Source of the DNA: Meira nashicola
Lineage: Eukaryota; Basidiomycota; Exobasidiomycetes; Exobasidiales; Brachybasidiaceae
DNA: 64,000 bases
Assembly: GCA_001600355.1 (NCBI GenBank)
Contig: BCJU01000001.1
Coordinates: forward strand, 2,005,178 to 2,069,177
Direction of reading: 5' to 3'
Positions 30,707 through 40,318 of this stretch are shown in pieces. Positions within the stretch are counted from its first letter, which is position 1, and each line of letters opens with the position of its first letter. The position numbers and the translations under genes are program-made. Under the pieces are notes generated by a model, which searched no databases, was not told the DNA's origin, and saw only the letters and a list, made by a program, of their open reading frames with translations.

Positions 30707-33700
30707 ATGGCCATCACAGAGCCAGAAACGGCTCAAGCGCCGAAAGGCACTCAAAGAAGTGTCTTTGTAGATCCTTCCTTTGAAAGTACTCCAGGCACAC
30801 CTGGTAGCCATACCGCAAATGGGTTACCACCAAGCATTAATCGTATCCGTCGTGATTTGACAGCGGCTCAAGGTACACCATTAAAGAAATTAATGGTTGC
30901 AAATCGTGGTGAAATTGCAATTCGTATTTTCAGAACTGCTCACGAGTTGGCCATGTCAACCGTCTCTATTTACAGTTTCGAAGATAGAATGTCAGCTCAC
31001 AGATACAAGAGTGACGAAGCATATCAAGTCGGAAAAGGTCTTACACCTATTGGTGCTTATTTGAACATTCCAGAAATCGTTCAATTGGCCGTAGATACAG
31101 GTGTTGATATGATCCATCCTGGTTACGGTTTCTTGTCCGAAAATGCAGAATTTGCCAAAGCTGTCGAAGCTGCAGGTATTGCATTCATCGGTCCTCGTCC
31201 TGAAACAATTGACGGTTTAGGTGACAAAGTCAAAGCTCGTGAATTGGCAAAAAAGGCAAAAGTTCCAATCGTTCCAGGTACAGAAGGTGCTATCGAAAAG
31301 TACGAAGATGCAGCTGATTTCGTAAAGGAAGTCGGATTCCCAGTCATTATTAAAGCAGCTATGGGTGGTGGTGGACGTGGTATGCGTGTTGTTCGTAAAC
31401 AAGAAGAATTTGAAGAAGCTTTCGCCCGTGCAAAATCAGAGGCTCAATCCTCTTTCGGTGATCCAACAGTGTTTATCGAACGTTTCTTGGACCGACCAAA
31501 GCATATCGAAGTTCAATTGTTGGCCGATGGACAAGGAAACTGTGTTCACCTTTTCGAACGTGATTGTTCCGTCCAACGTCGTCATCAAAAAGTCGTTGAA
31601 GTTGCACCAGCAAGTAATCTTCCCGATCAAGTTCGTCAAGCAATCTTGGATGATGCTTTGAAACTTGCCAAAACAGCAAATTACCGTAACGCTGGTACAT
31701 GTGAATTCTTGGTCGATCAACAAAACAGACATTACTTTATTGAAATTAACCCTCGTCTTCAAGTAGAGCATACAATTACTGAAGAAATCACAGGTATCGA
31801 TATTGTTGGATCGCAAATTCAAATCGCAGCTGGTGCTACTTTAGAAGATTTAGGATTGTCACAAGAAACAATTCAAAAGCGTGGGTGTGCAATTCAATGT
31901 CGTATCACAACCGAAGACCCTGCTTTGAACTTTGCACCCGATACTGGTCGTATCGAAGTATACCGTTCTGCAGGTGGTAACGGTGTTCGTTTGGATGCCG
32001 GTTCAGGCTTTGCTGGTGGTCAAATTACTCCTCACTACGATTCTTTGCTTGTCAAGGTTACATGTCGTGGTGCAACATACGAAGTTGCTCGTCGTAAAAT
32101 GTTGCGTTCTTTGGTCGAATTCCGTATTCGCGGTGTAAAGACAAACATTCCATTCTTGTTCCGCCTTTTGACGCATGAAGCATTTGCAACTGCATCAACA
32201 TGGACAACTATGATTGATGATACACCTGAACTTTTCAAACTTGTTCCATCCAAGAATCGTGCACAAAAATTGTTGGCATACTTGGGAGATGTTGCTGTCA
32301 ATGGAAGTTCGATCAAAGGTCAAAGTGGAGAGCCCGGACTCAAAACAGATATTCAAATGCCACCATTCACCGATCCCAAAGATCCTTCCAAGCCTTTGGA
32401 CGCTAGTCAACCTTGTCAAGAAGGATGGCGTAATATCATTGTCAACGAAGGTCCTGAAGCATTCGCTAAAGCTGTTCGTGCATACAAAGGTACTTTGATC
32501 ATGGACACAACATGGCGTGATGCCCATCAAAGTTTGTTCGCCACACGTTTGCGTACGATCGATATGGTCAACATTGCGCGCGAAACTTCTCACGTTCTCA
32601 AGAACGCTTTCAGTTTGGAATGCTGGGGTGGAGCAACATTCGATGTAGCAATGCGTTTCTTGTACGAAGATCCATGGGAGCGTTTACGCAAGTTGCGTAA
32701 ATTGGTTCCAAACATTCCGTTCCAAGCTTTAGTCCGTGGTGCAAATGCAGTCGGTTATACATCTTACCCTGATAACGTCATTTACGAATTCAGCAAGAAA
32801 GCCGTTGAGAACGGTTTGGATATCTTCCGTGTGTTTGATTCATTGAACGCCGTTGACTCTTTGCAATTGGGTATCGATGCTGCCAAAAAGGCTGGTGGTG
32901 TTGTTGAAGGTACAATCTGTTACACAGGTGACGTTGCCAACCCCAAGAAGCATCCTAAATACACCTTGGAATACTACATGAACTTGACCGATCAATTAGT
33001 CAAGATGGGTATTCACATCTTGGGTATCAAGGATATGGCTGGTCTTTTGAAGCCTGCTGCTGCACGTTTGTTGGTTGGTGGTATTCGCAAGAAATACCCA
33101 GACTTGCCAATCCACGTTCACTCTCACGACACTGCTGGTATTGCTGTTTCCAGTATGTTGGCAGCTGCAGAATCTGGTGCTGATGTTGTAGATGTCGCTA
33201 TTGACTCAATGTCTGGTTTGACCTCTCAACCATCCATGGGTGCAGTTGTTACATCTCTCGAACAAACCGGTCTCGGTCCAGGTATTCGTCATGAAGATAT
33301 TCAAAACCTCAACTTGTACTGGACACAAATCCGTCAATTGTACTCTTGCTTCGAGGCAAACTTGCGTGCTTCAGATTCTTCCGTATTTGATCACGAAATG
33401 CCTGGTGGTCAATACACCAATTTACGTATGCAAGCAGAAGCAAACGGATTGGGTGAACAATGGAACCAAATCAAAGATGCTTATATTGAAGCAAATCACT
33501 TGTTGGGTGATATTGTCAAGGTGACACCTTCTTCCAAGGTTTGTGGTGATCTTGCTCAATTCTTAGTTGCAAACACAATGTCTCGCAAAGACTTTATCGA
33601 ACAATGCGATAAAATTGATTTGCCTGAATCAGTTTATGAATACTTCCAAGGTCGTTTGGGTGTTCCACCAGGAGGTTTCCCCGAATTCCGCGATAAGCTC

Positions 33701-34339
33701 TTGCGTGGACGTAAAAAGGTCGTCGGTCGTCCAGGTGCTGATTTGGAACCGGTTGACTTTGCAAAGATCAAGAAGGATTTGGCAAAACGTTACAATCGCG
33801 CATTCTCAACATGCGATGCTGTCTCTTATGCCTTGTACCCCAAGGTGTTTGAAGAATTCCAAGACTTTATCGAGCAATACGGAGATCTTTCAAGCTTACC
33901 AACACGTTACTTCTTGGGCAAACCTAAAGAAGGAGAAGAAATTCACGCTTACATTGAACGTGGTAAATTGCTCATCGTTCGTTTATTGGCTGTTGGTACT
34001 TTGTCAGACCATGCTCAACGTGAAGTATACTTTGAATTGAACTCTGAACCACGTTCGATCATCGTTGATGATAAGACGGCAAGCGTTGATACCGTTCGTC
34101 GTGAAAAGGCTTCATCCGATCCTGGCTCCGTTGGAAGTCCTTTGTCGGGTGTTTGCGTTGAAGTACGAGTTCAAGAAGGCGGTAGCGTTAAAGCAGGTGA
34201 TCCATTGGTCGTTCTCAGTGCAATGAAGATGGACACAGTCGTCTCTGCTCCTGTTTCTGGTAAAGTTCAACGTATCTTGGTCGCAGCAAATGATTCCGTT
34301 TCTCAAGGTGATCTTTTGTGCGAGATCAAACACGAGTAA
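30707..34339 (+). CDS. PYC1: Pyruvate carboxylase
   Basis: A 1210-residue single-chain enzyme starting at MAITEPETAQ; the frame opens nine bases earlier at a TTG. The biotin carboxylase domain (about 60-520) starts KKLMVANRGEIAIRIFRTA and has the ATP-grasp GGGGRGMR loop and FIEINPRLQVEHT. The carboxyltransferase domain starts TLIMDTTWRDAHQSLFATR (about 596) with the metal-binding HVHSHDTAGI. The C-terminal biotinyl domain carries LSAMKMDTVV, biotin on Lys1174. It makes oxaloacetate from pyruvate, bicarbonate and ATP for the TCA cycle and gluconeogenesis, in the cytosol in most fungi; no mitochondrial presequence is visible. The N-terminus is about 25-30 residues longer than in S. cerevisiae Pyc1. 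The intron-free gene shows repetitive preferred codons, suggesting high expression. Confidence 0.97.
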   Translation: MAITEPETAQAPKGTQRSVFVDPSFESTPGTPGSHTANGLPPSINRIRRDLTAAQGTPLKKLMVANRGEIAIRIFRTAHELAMSTVSIYSFEDRMSAHRYKSDEAYQVGKGLTPIGAYLNIPEIVQLAVDTGVDMIHPGYGFLSENAEFAKAVEAAGIAFIGPRPETIDGLGDKVKARELAKKAKVPIVPGTEGAIEKYEDAADFVKEVGFPVIIKAAMGGGGRGMRVVRKQEEFEEAFARAKSEAQSSFGDPTVFIERFLDRPKHIEVQLLADGQGNCVHLFERDCSVQRRHQKVVEVAPASNLPDQVRQAILDDALKLAKTANYRNAGTCEFLVDQQNRHYFIEINPRLQVEHTITEEITGIDIVGSQIQIAAGATLEDLGLSQETIQKRGCAIQCRITTEDPALNFAPDTGRIEVYRSAGGNGVRLDAGSGFAGGQITPHYDSLLVKVTCRGATYEVARRKMLRSLVEFRIRGVKTNIPFLFRLLTHEAFATASTWTTMIDDTPELFKLVPSKNRAQKLLAYLGDVAVNGSSIKGQSGEPGLKTDIQMPPFTDPKDPSKPLDASQPCQEGWRNIIVNEGPEAFAKAVRAYKGTLIMDTTWRDAHQSLFATRLRTIDMVNIARETSHVLKNAFSLECWGGATFDVAMRFLYEDPWERLRKLRKLVPNIPFQALVRGANAVGYTSYPDNVIYEFSKKAVENGLDIFRVFDSLNAVDSLQLGIDAAKKAGGVVEGTICYTGDVANPKKHPKYTLEYYMNLTDQLVKMGIHILGIKDMAGLLKPAAARLLVGGIRKKYPDLPIHVHSHDTAGIAVSSMLAAAESGADVVDVAIDSMSGLTSQPSMGAVVTSLEQTGLGPGIRHEDIQNLNLYWTQIRQLYSCFEANLRASDSSVFDHEMPGGQYTNLRMQAEANGLGEQWNQIKDAYIEANHLLGDIVKVTPSSKVCGDLAQFLVANTMSRKDFIEQCDKIDLPESVYEYFQGRLGVPPGGFPEFRDKLLRGRKKVVGRPGADLEPVDFAKIKKDLAKRYNRAFSTCDAVSYALYPKVFEEFQDFIEQYGDLSSLPTRYFLGKPKEGEEIHAYIERGKLLIVRLLAVGTLSDHAQREVYFELNSEPRSIIVDDKTASVDTVRREKASSDPGSVGSPLSGVCVEVRVQEGGSVKAGDPLVVLSAMKMDTVVSAPVSGKVQRILVAANDSVSQGDLLCEIKHE

Positions 34340-34727
34340 ATGTAACAAGCTTCGAGAGAGAGAAAAAAAAAACTAAACGAACAAAACAAATCTTTTCATC
34401 TATATCATATCTTTGATCTTTTCCGTCTATCTCTTTTCTTTCATTTGTTTTTGTTCCGTAGCTAATCGAAAGAGAAAGAAAAAATGCCAAGAAATTTATC
34501 TGATACACCCCATTTCAGGATCTGAAAAACATTTATTCATTTCTAAGTATACAGTCTAAGAACAGGTGCATGTCAATGCACACAGCATGAGAGAATTGTT
34601 TGCGAAACCTATCCGAGGTAGGGATGGGTATAGTGTTCGGATTGATGAACAAATACAAAAAAAGTTGCGAATAAAGAGCAGATCAAGCAAGACCAAAAGA
34701 TAGGATACAAATGTGAAGAATTTCACC
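34340..34727. other. Convergent 3' intergenic region
   Basis: 388 bp between the pyruvate carboxylase and Sds3-like stop codons. AT-rich with A-runs; presumably the two 3' UTRs. Nothing else seen. Confidence 0.4.
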
Positions 34728-36872
34728 TCACCGCCTCCTACGTTTGTTGCCAACCTTTCGAATATTGATCAGATCTGATTCGATCTCAATATCTTTTGCG
34801 CTCGTCAATTGACCTACGCTCTTGCCTTGATCCCATCGTAAGCGTCCTGTACCGTTGACCATTGTAGCAGCAGCAACAGCGGCGGCAGCGGCAGCAGCAG
34901 CGGCCATAGAACGAGAATTACTATCTTCATCTTCCTCTTCACCACTTGCTAAAACTCCAGTCTCGATAGCAGCTCCTCCTCCGGCAACACCTGTACTAAC
35001 ACCGTTCACTGTAGTTTTGTTAGCAGCTGAAGTCTTCTTCTTTCCTTTGCCATGACTTTGTAAATTTGCACGTAGATTGGCCATATAACTCGAATCACCC
35101 ATTCCTCCTCCAACACCTAAATGTAGCAAAGTAGCACTTGCAGCTCCGCTAGTAAGAGCATCAAAGTTGCTTGGTGGTAAAGATGTTACCTGTCCATTGC
35201 TACCTGCTAAGCCCGTCAATTCAAGCAAAGAGCTCAAAAGTGGATGAGCAGCAGTTTCAGCATTATTCCCGTTGCTTGCACCTTTTGGCGTCGAAGCTCC
35301 GTCTCCGTCACTGCCTGAACCAACTCCTCCACCAAACGATAGTCCCAAAGAGCCATTGCTTGTGCCATTTGTCATATTAGAAGATTTTCCTCTTAATGAA
35401 AGGCTTCCTTCCGGCTCTAAACCATCTCCACGACGGGAAGCGCCAGGACCTTTGTTGCGTAATTTACGCGTTGCATGTGCTCTAGAAGAAGAATCTAACA
35501 AAGCATCAGATGTTCCTTCTCCGCCTTCTTTGTCCTCTCTCAATCTTTTCCTCCTATCTTCTACGGCGGCTAAGAGACGCTCCCGCACTGCCTTTTTAGC
35601 ACTTCTTGCTTCATCTTCCACCTTGTTACGATCTTGTTCAAAAGCAGTTCGAGCACTTTCTACTTGGTGTGCATGTAATAAAGCAATTTGTCGCAATTGA
35701 GCATCCCTTTCCAATGTTAGTCTGTGCAATGCAAGCAAATAAGGACGTGAAAGGGCGGGCGATAAGAGTAAGATTGAACCTGTTTGTGCTAATGAGTGTT
35801 GCATCTCATTGTATAATAGATCTCGATTGTCTACCGTATCCCAATGAACTCTATGTATACGATCTACCACTTCTTTACGCTTACGAATCTTTTTGCTTTC
35901 TTGTACAGGTTCATCTTGTGCCGCTGCCGCTGCTGCTGCTTCTGCTCTTGCAGCTGCCGCCTCCGCTTTTGCATTCGCAGCTTCAGCTCTACCTCCTTTA
36001 CCACCTGCTTGTTTATCCTGCTGCATACGCCTTTGACCTCCGCTCTTGCCAGTATTGCCTCCACCGCCCGAACCACGTTCTTTATCGCGTGAAGAAGATC
36101 CGGCATTCGCTCTCTTTGCCGATGCTGATGGTCTTGGCGTACTTGGCGAAAATCCATGAGGAGGTCCTTGCTGTTGCCTAGATTGTTGTGATTGCGCTTG
36201 TTGAGGCTGCGGAGGTGGTTGTGGACCTCCTGGACCCATCTGTGGACCTGATTGTGATGGACCAGGTCTGGGTGGAGGAGGGTAATCACGAGGAGGCATC
36301 ACGCCAAAAGGTGGCTGACCTTGATGTTGCATGCCTTGAGGATGGGGTGGTGGTACATTACCCGGATTAGGTTGAGAATGAGGTCCTTGCGGTCCATTTG
36401 CACCTCCATAACCTGGTCTTGCTAAAGATGGCGGTCCAGGCTGAGGTGGTGGCTGTTGCTGTGATGGAGGTGGTGGTGGAGGTTGCTGTTGCTGCGGAGG
36501 TGGTGGACCATGCATCGAGCCTGGAGGCGGAGGATGGTGATCAAAATGTGAATCAGCCCAAGGTCCACCGGATGGACCAGCTCCGGGAGGATAAGGTGAT
36601 TGATATGGACCTCCTGCTCCTGGCGGTGGCATTGGAGGTGGATAGCCATGATGCATTGGTGGGCCACCATGATGCATAGGATAACCAGGTGGTGGTGGGC
36701 CATATGGACCAGGCTGTGGTGGTGGAGCAGCATAATCTGAAAAGGAGAAAGGATGTGTGAAAAGGTGGGATGGGTGAGCATGAATGCTATTATGAAGCGA
36801 ATCCGAAGCTTTTTGCCATTCTTTTGACTTTCTATTCGGATACTTACGCTGTTGAGGAGGATAGCCTGCCAT
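34728..36872 (-). CDS. Sds3-like subunit of a Sin3/Rpd3 histone deacetylase complex, one in-frame intron
   Basis: Exons 36872-36848 and 36736-34728 give 677 residues. The 111-nt intron has GTAAGTAT at the 5' end and TCCTTTTCAG at the 3' end. It is a multiple of three and lacks stops, so the unspliced frame stays open, but splicing joins MAGYPPQQ directly to the Pro-rich region in the same style. Residues about 9-250 are Pro/Gly/Gln-rich. An Ala-Glu-Lys stretch leads to KKIRKRKEVVDRIHRVHWDTV and a long coiled coil ending AAVEDRRKRLREDKEGGEG, which fits the Sds3 domain shared by Sds3, Dep1 and BRMS1. The remainder is Ser/Gly/Ala-rich, ending VGNKRRRR, a possible nuclear signal. Sds3 stabilises the Sin3-Rpd3 complex in the nucleus. 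Confidence 0.8.
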   Translation of the reverse strand: MAGYPPQQRKYPNRKSKEWQKASDSLHNSIHAHPSHLFTHPFSFSDYAAPPPQPGPYGPPPPGYPMHHGGPPMHHGYPPPMPPPGAGGPYQSPYPPGAGPSGGPWADSHFDHHPPPPGSMHGPPPPQQQQPPPPPPSQQQPPPQPGPPSLARPGYGGANGPQGPHSQPNPGNVPPPHPQGMQHQGQPPFGVMPPRDYPPPPRPGPSQSGPQMGPGGPQPPPQPQQAQSQQSRQQQGPPHGFSPSTPRPSASAKRANAGSSSRDKERGSGGGGNTGKSGGQRRMQQDKQAGGKGGRAEAANAKAEAAAARAEAAAAAAAQDEPVQESKKIRKRKEVVDRIHRVHWDTVDNRDLLYNEMQHSLAQTGSILLLSPALSRPYLLALHRLTLERDAQLRQIALLHAHQVESARTAFEQDRNKVEDEARSAKKAVRERLLAAVEDRRKRLREDKEGGEGTSDALLDSSSRAHATRKLRNKGPGASRRGDGLEPEGSLSLRGKSSNMTNGTSNGSLGLSFGGGVGSGSDGDGASTPKGASNGNNAETAAHPLLSSLLELTGLAGSNGQVTSLPPSNFDALTSGAASATLLHLGVGGGMGDSSYMANLRANLQSHGKGKKKTSAANKTTVNGVSTGVAGGGAAIETGVLASGEEEDEDSNSRSMAAAAAAAAAVAAATMVNGTGRLRWDQGKSVGQLTSAKDIEIESDLINIRKVGNKRRRR

Positions 36873-37624
36873 CGTGTATTTGGAAGGATTGGATTTAGGA
36901 AAGCCTTCTTCTTTTCGATTATTATTTCTTTTCAGTGGATGGAGGCGGAAATGTATGTAGATCGGTTATGTGATCCAATATGGGGCAATGGCCTCGATCA
37001 GATGAAGTGATAGATCTGCATACGAGGATAGGGTTGTATGACAGATGATTAATCCAGATCAATCTTGAAGTAAGAGAAGAATAGAATCAAAAGAGAACAT
37101 TCATCGTAGCATACCATGCCGCCTTTCTCATACTTTTGAAGCACGACTATCATAATTCGCAGATTCTCCGTTGAATTTTTTTACATACAGTAGTAAAGTG
37201 CCCAATTTTTTCTCCTCATTCAGACTGTCAACTTGGTGTGCGTGTGTGTGCTTCAATTCATCCACCCACTTATGAACAGTAACGGTGCTGCAGGGCTTAA
37301 AATCGCCTTTACCGGTCAGTGCGCTAAAGAATTAGAGCAATACCAGCCCTATCCGGGCGTGTCTTGTACGCGTTTGAATTGCTGATCGAAAAAAGGGCAG
37401 CCAAGCTTGTAAACTGAAGTGACCACGTGCCAACAAGATCGTCTTCTTACGATTAGAATAGGCGTAGAGCGAGATAATTGGATACAAGCTTATAAATACA
37501 AAACGCCTTGCTTGATTGAACACACGGAGATTGGGTAGAGCATAGTGCTGCCTATCAGTCCAAGAAGATGGAGTGAATTACAGGTAAGATTCGATCACCA
37601 TCATACGTATACAAACGAGAAGTA
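36873..37624. promoter_or_regulatory. Divergent promoter region Sds3-like / NDUFA5
   Basis: 752 bp without a gene. TATAAATA lies at 37491-37498, about 127 bp before the NDUFA5 ATG and correctly oriented for it. GCGCTAAAG occurs at 37321-37329 and GGGCTTAAAA around 37293. These resemble the recurrent upstream element. Confidence 0.5.
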
Positions 37625-38193
37625 ATGTTGGCCACACGAATTTTACGAGCTGCTTCAAGCACAAGCACAATCGCAAGTGCATCAGCAGGAGCATCTCAAT
37701 TATTACGAGCAAAGAATACAACTGAATTGACAGGTTTAGCAGTTCATCCATCTCCCTTTTCCGCATTAGAATCAAGTTATACACAAACTGTAAAATTCTT
37801 AGAAGGATTACCTTCTGAATCAGTTTATCGTCAAGCTACATTAGCAATCACTCAACAAAGATTAGCAGCTTTACAACAAACACAAAAACAACATCAACAA
37901 GCATTAAGCAGCGGAGATGCAAATCAAGTAGAAGAAGTCATTACTGATCTAGAACGTACTTTGGATGCCGGACAAATTGAAGAAGTCATTGTTCAAGCAC
38001 AAGATGAACTCAAATTGGCCGCAAAGATGCTAGAATGGAAATCGTGAGTAGCTATAGTATAATCTTTCTGGCCTTGTTTTTATTGACTAACTTTCTTTTA
38101 ATTCCCTTCAGTCATGAACCTTTGGAAGTAACTCCAGGACCGAATCAATGGAAGTACTTTGACATGGCAGAAGAGGCAGCCACAGACGAGTAA
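37625..38193 (+). CDS. NADH:ubiquinone oxidoreductase accessory subunit NDUFA5 (B13/29.9 kDa type), one intron
   Basis: Exons 37625-38043 and 38112-38193 give 166 residues. The 68-nt intron starts GTGAGT and ends TTCAG. The first about 30 residues (MLATRILRAASSTSTIASAS) are Arg/Ser/Ala-rich with no acidic residue, a good mitochondrial presequence. The body has ELTGLAVHPSPFSALESSYTQ and LPSESVYRQATLAITQQRL, the conserved start of the ETC complex I NDUFA5 family. A final stretch, PGPNQWKYFDMAEEA, resembles the family's conserved C-terminal W/F-containing segment. This peripheral-arm subunit of respiratory complex I implies that the organism has complex I, unlike S. cerevisiae. The promoter has a TATA box. 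Confidence 0.93.
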
Positions 38194-38384
38194 AGGATAA
38201 ACTTAAAATCATGCAATCTATTAATATCACATCAAATAAAGAGACGTGCATCAATACTGTCCATAGATCGACTTATTGCATGAAAAAAAGATATTGTTCT
38301 GGTTCGATAAGAAGAAAGTGAGGCTACAGATAGTTAAAGGGGCGTTGGACAGAGTACGAAACAGGGAAAGAAACATCCAAAGAA

Positions 38385-39423
38385 TTAACCGAAATAGAGG
38401 AACATGATGAACACGAGAGATACGGCGACAAGCTGAGTAGGCTTCGTGAACACAGCGTAGGCGCTATTGGATAATGCTGGCTTCACAGCATATTCACCAT
38501 GCACAGATTTGACTGAAGCGATCGATGATTCTACTGCACCTGGTGAAGGTGTGATTGTTGTTGCTGCTGAGATTTGAGTGCTATAGGGAGAGAAAAGGGT
38601 CAGAGTTGTGACATATAGAGAGACGAGAGTTATGTTACACTTACATCTCTGTTGTCCATGTAGAAGTGACGTGATTATGATTGTTGTAGTATATGCAATA
38701 ACCAGCTGATGGAGAAGCAACACTTGAGACCAGACCGTCTTGATATCCACACGAAACTGCTGCCCAAACACTGGCAGATTGACCATCAATGACAGTAGAT
38801 TGTTGTGCGCCAAACAATTTTGCATTACTCGCATCTGCCACCATTGTCGCAGTGATTGGTCCACGTTGAGCATTACCAGCATAAATGACTTGATAGACCG
38901 TCGAATGTCCATTTCCTGGACCGTAGTACTGTACGTTGTACTTTCCTGGATCAGCAAGAGGATCATAAGGTGGAACGTAGAGTGGAACAGGAGATGTATT
39001 TACGGTTGTGGTGATAGGCGTGGGAAGAGTTGCATTATTTGCCGTGACAAGCATACCTGACAAATCAATTGTCGCTGTAGAAGTTGGCGTGACGGTAGAT
39101 GGAAGAGTCCAAGAAGCGGTTGGCATTCTATCTGTTGGGGAAACGAAGACTGTACTGATAGCATTGCTAAAGGATTCACTTTCACTTTCAGTTGTGCTTG
39201 ATTTTTGATCAGATTTTTCTTCACGTCTCACATGTTGAGAATCTTGAACGTTGGTGCCTCTAGCGTTGAGGCTAATTCTCTTGAGGTGAGTAGCATGTCT
39301 ATTTCGTTCTCTAGCAGTATGCAAGTCCCCTTTGACAGATGCAATGAATGTAGAAAAAAGCAAGATAGACATCATCAACGAAATGCATTTGCAAATGCAA
39401 AAGACTTTCGATTTTGATTTCAT
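38385..39423 (-). CDS. Secreted, probably GPI-anchored protein of unknown function, one intron
   Basis: Exons 39423-38645 and 38580-38385 give 324 residues. The 64-nt intron starts GTAAGT and ends TATAG. A basic start plus hydrophobic run (CISLMMSILLFSTFIASVKG) is a signal peptide. The mature region is Ser/Thr-rich to about 150, with dibasic sites (HLKR, HVRREEK) that Kex2-like proteases could use. A compact domain follows (GKYNVQYYGPGNGHSTVYQVIYAG ... CGYQDG ... GYCIYYNNH) with two or three Cys. The C-terminus, PTQLVAVSLVFIMFLYFG, is a hydrophobic tail preceded by Ser/Asn, consistent with a GPI signal. The domain was not recognised. It converges on NDUFA5 (191 bp) and diverges from ERG27. 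Confidence 0.7.
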
Positions 39424-40318
39424 GATTGGAAAGTTCAAATCCAGATCTCTTTTCGAGGAATCTGATGTCTTGATGAAGGTAAAAGTTAATGGCAGAGGAA
39501 GCAACCTTGATGAATTTGTCGAAGGGCATGTGAATGATCACAAACCAAATACTTAAAGATCGTGGAGGGGAATGGAGGTATGAATGAAAGGACTGAATGT
39601 AATTTGCTGTGCTCTCAAATTTTTAGGGTTCATTTTCGGCAATCGATCAACAGAGGGTTTTGACGATATATGCGATATATCTGAATGTTTAATAATACAG
39701 GGTGTGCGGGAAAAAGCTGTAAGTTGCTCTGCATGAAAGTATATTTCGGACCTTGACACGTTTGATCAATATGTGTACTTGCCCTCTCAGGAAAAAAAAT
39801 CAGAATTCGACCGTGCAATGGGATAATTATCCGGGAAAGTCTTTTTTTCTCGGTTTTTTTAAGAATACAATCCGCGCATTTTTTATGACAGAAATTCATA
39901 TAGCCGAAACGATTCAAAATACTGTTCTCGACGCCAATCAAATCTTATCTTTCAAAAAACTTTTCGTCACATGACAATCCAATGTATCTTCTCTTTTGCC
40001 AAGATGGCGCAATCTTCCGTGATGGGGTTGACTTTATTTCCATACAACGACGTAATTATCGCCGCATGGAAGAGGAGTCTCGACGCGCTTTGTGGGTTGG
40101 GTGTTTTTGTGCTGCATACTGGAATCGTCCGATTGACAAAGACCCCATGTGTGTAAGGACTTTAGCGTCTGATAACTCATTGGCTGCCTGCGTTTTGGTA
40201 AAATAAAGAATAAAGAGAAGACGCTAATTCTCCTGTGCATACACAATGAAGGTTTTATGATCTTATTCCTTCCTATTCTCATGACCATTCTAGCAAATCT
40301 TACGCTTAAATTTTCGAG
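39424..40318. promoter_or_regulatory. Divergent promoter region, GPI-type protein / ERG27
   Basis: 895 bp without a supported gene. GGATAATTATCC at 39821-39832 is a perfect 12-bp palindrome made of two facing GATA cores. A-run 39791-39798 and T-runs near 39842 and 39854 are present. GCTTAAATTTTCGAG directly precedes the ERG27 ATG. Short frames here (for example 39971-40206) have no gene-like composition. Confidence 0.45.

Noticed and set aside
35844..36679. Several plus-strand frames within the Sds3-like gene
   Set aside because: Antisense shadows of the Pro/Gln-rich coding sequence.
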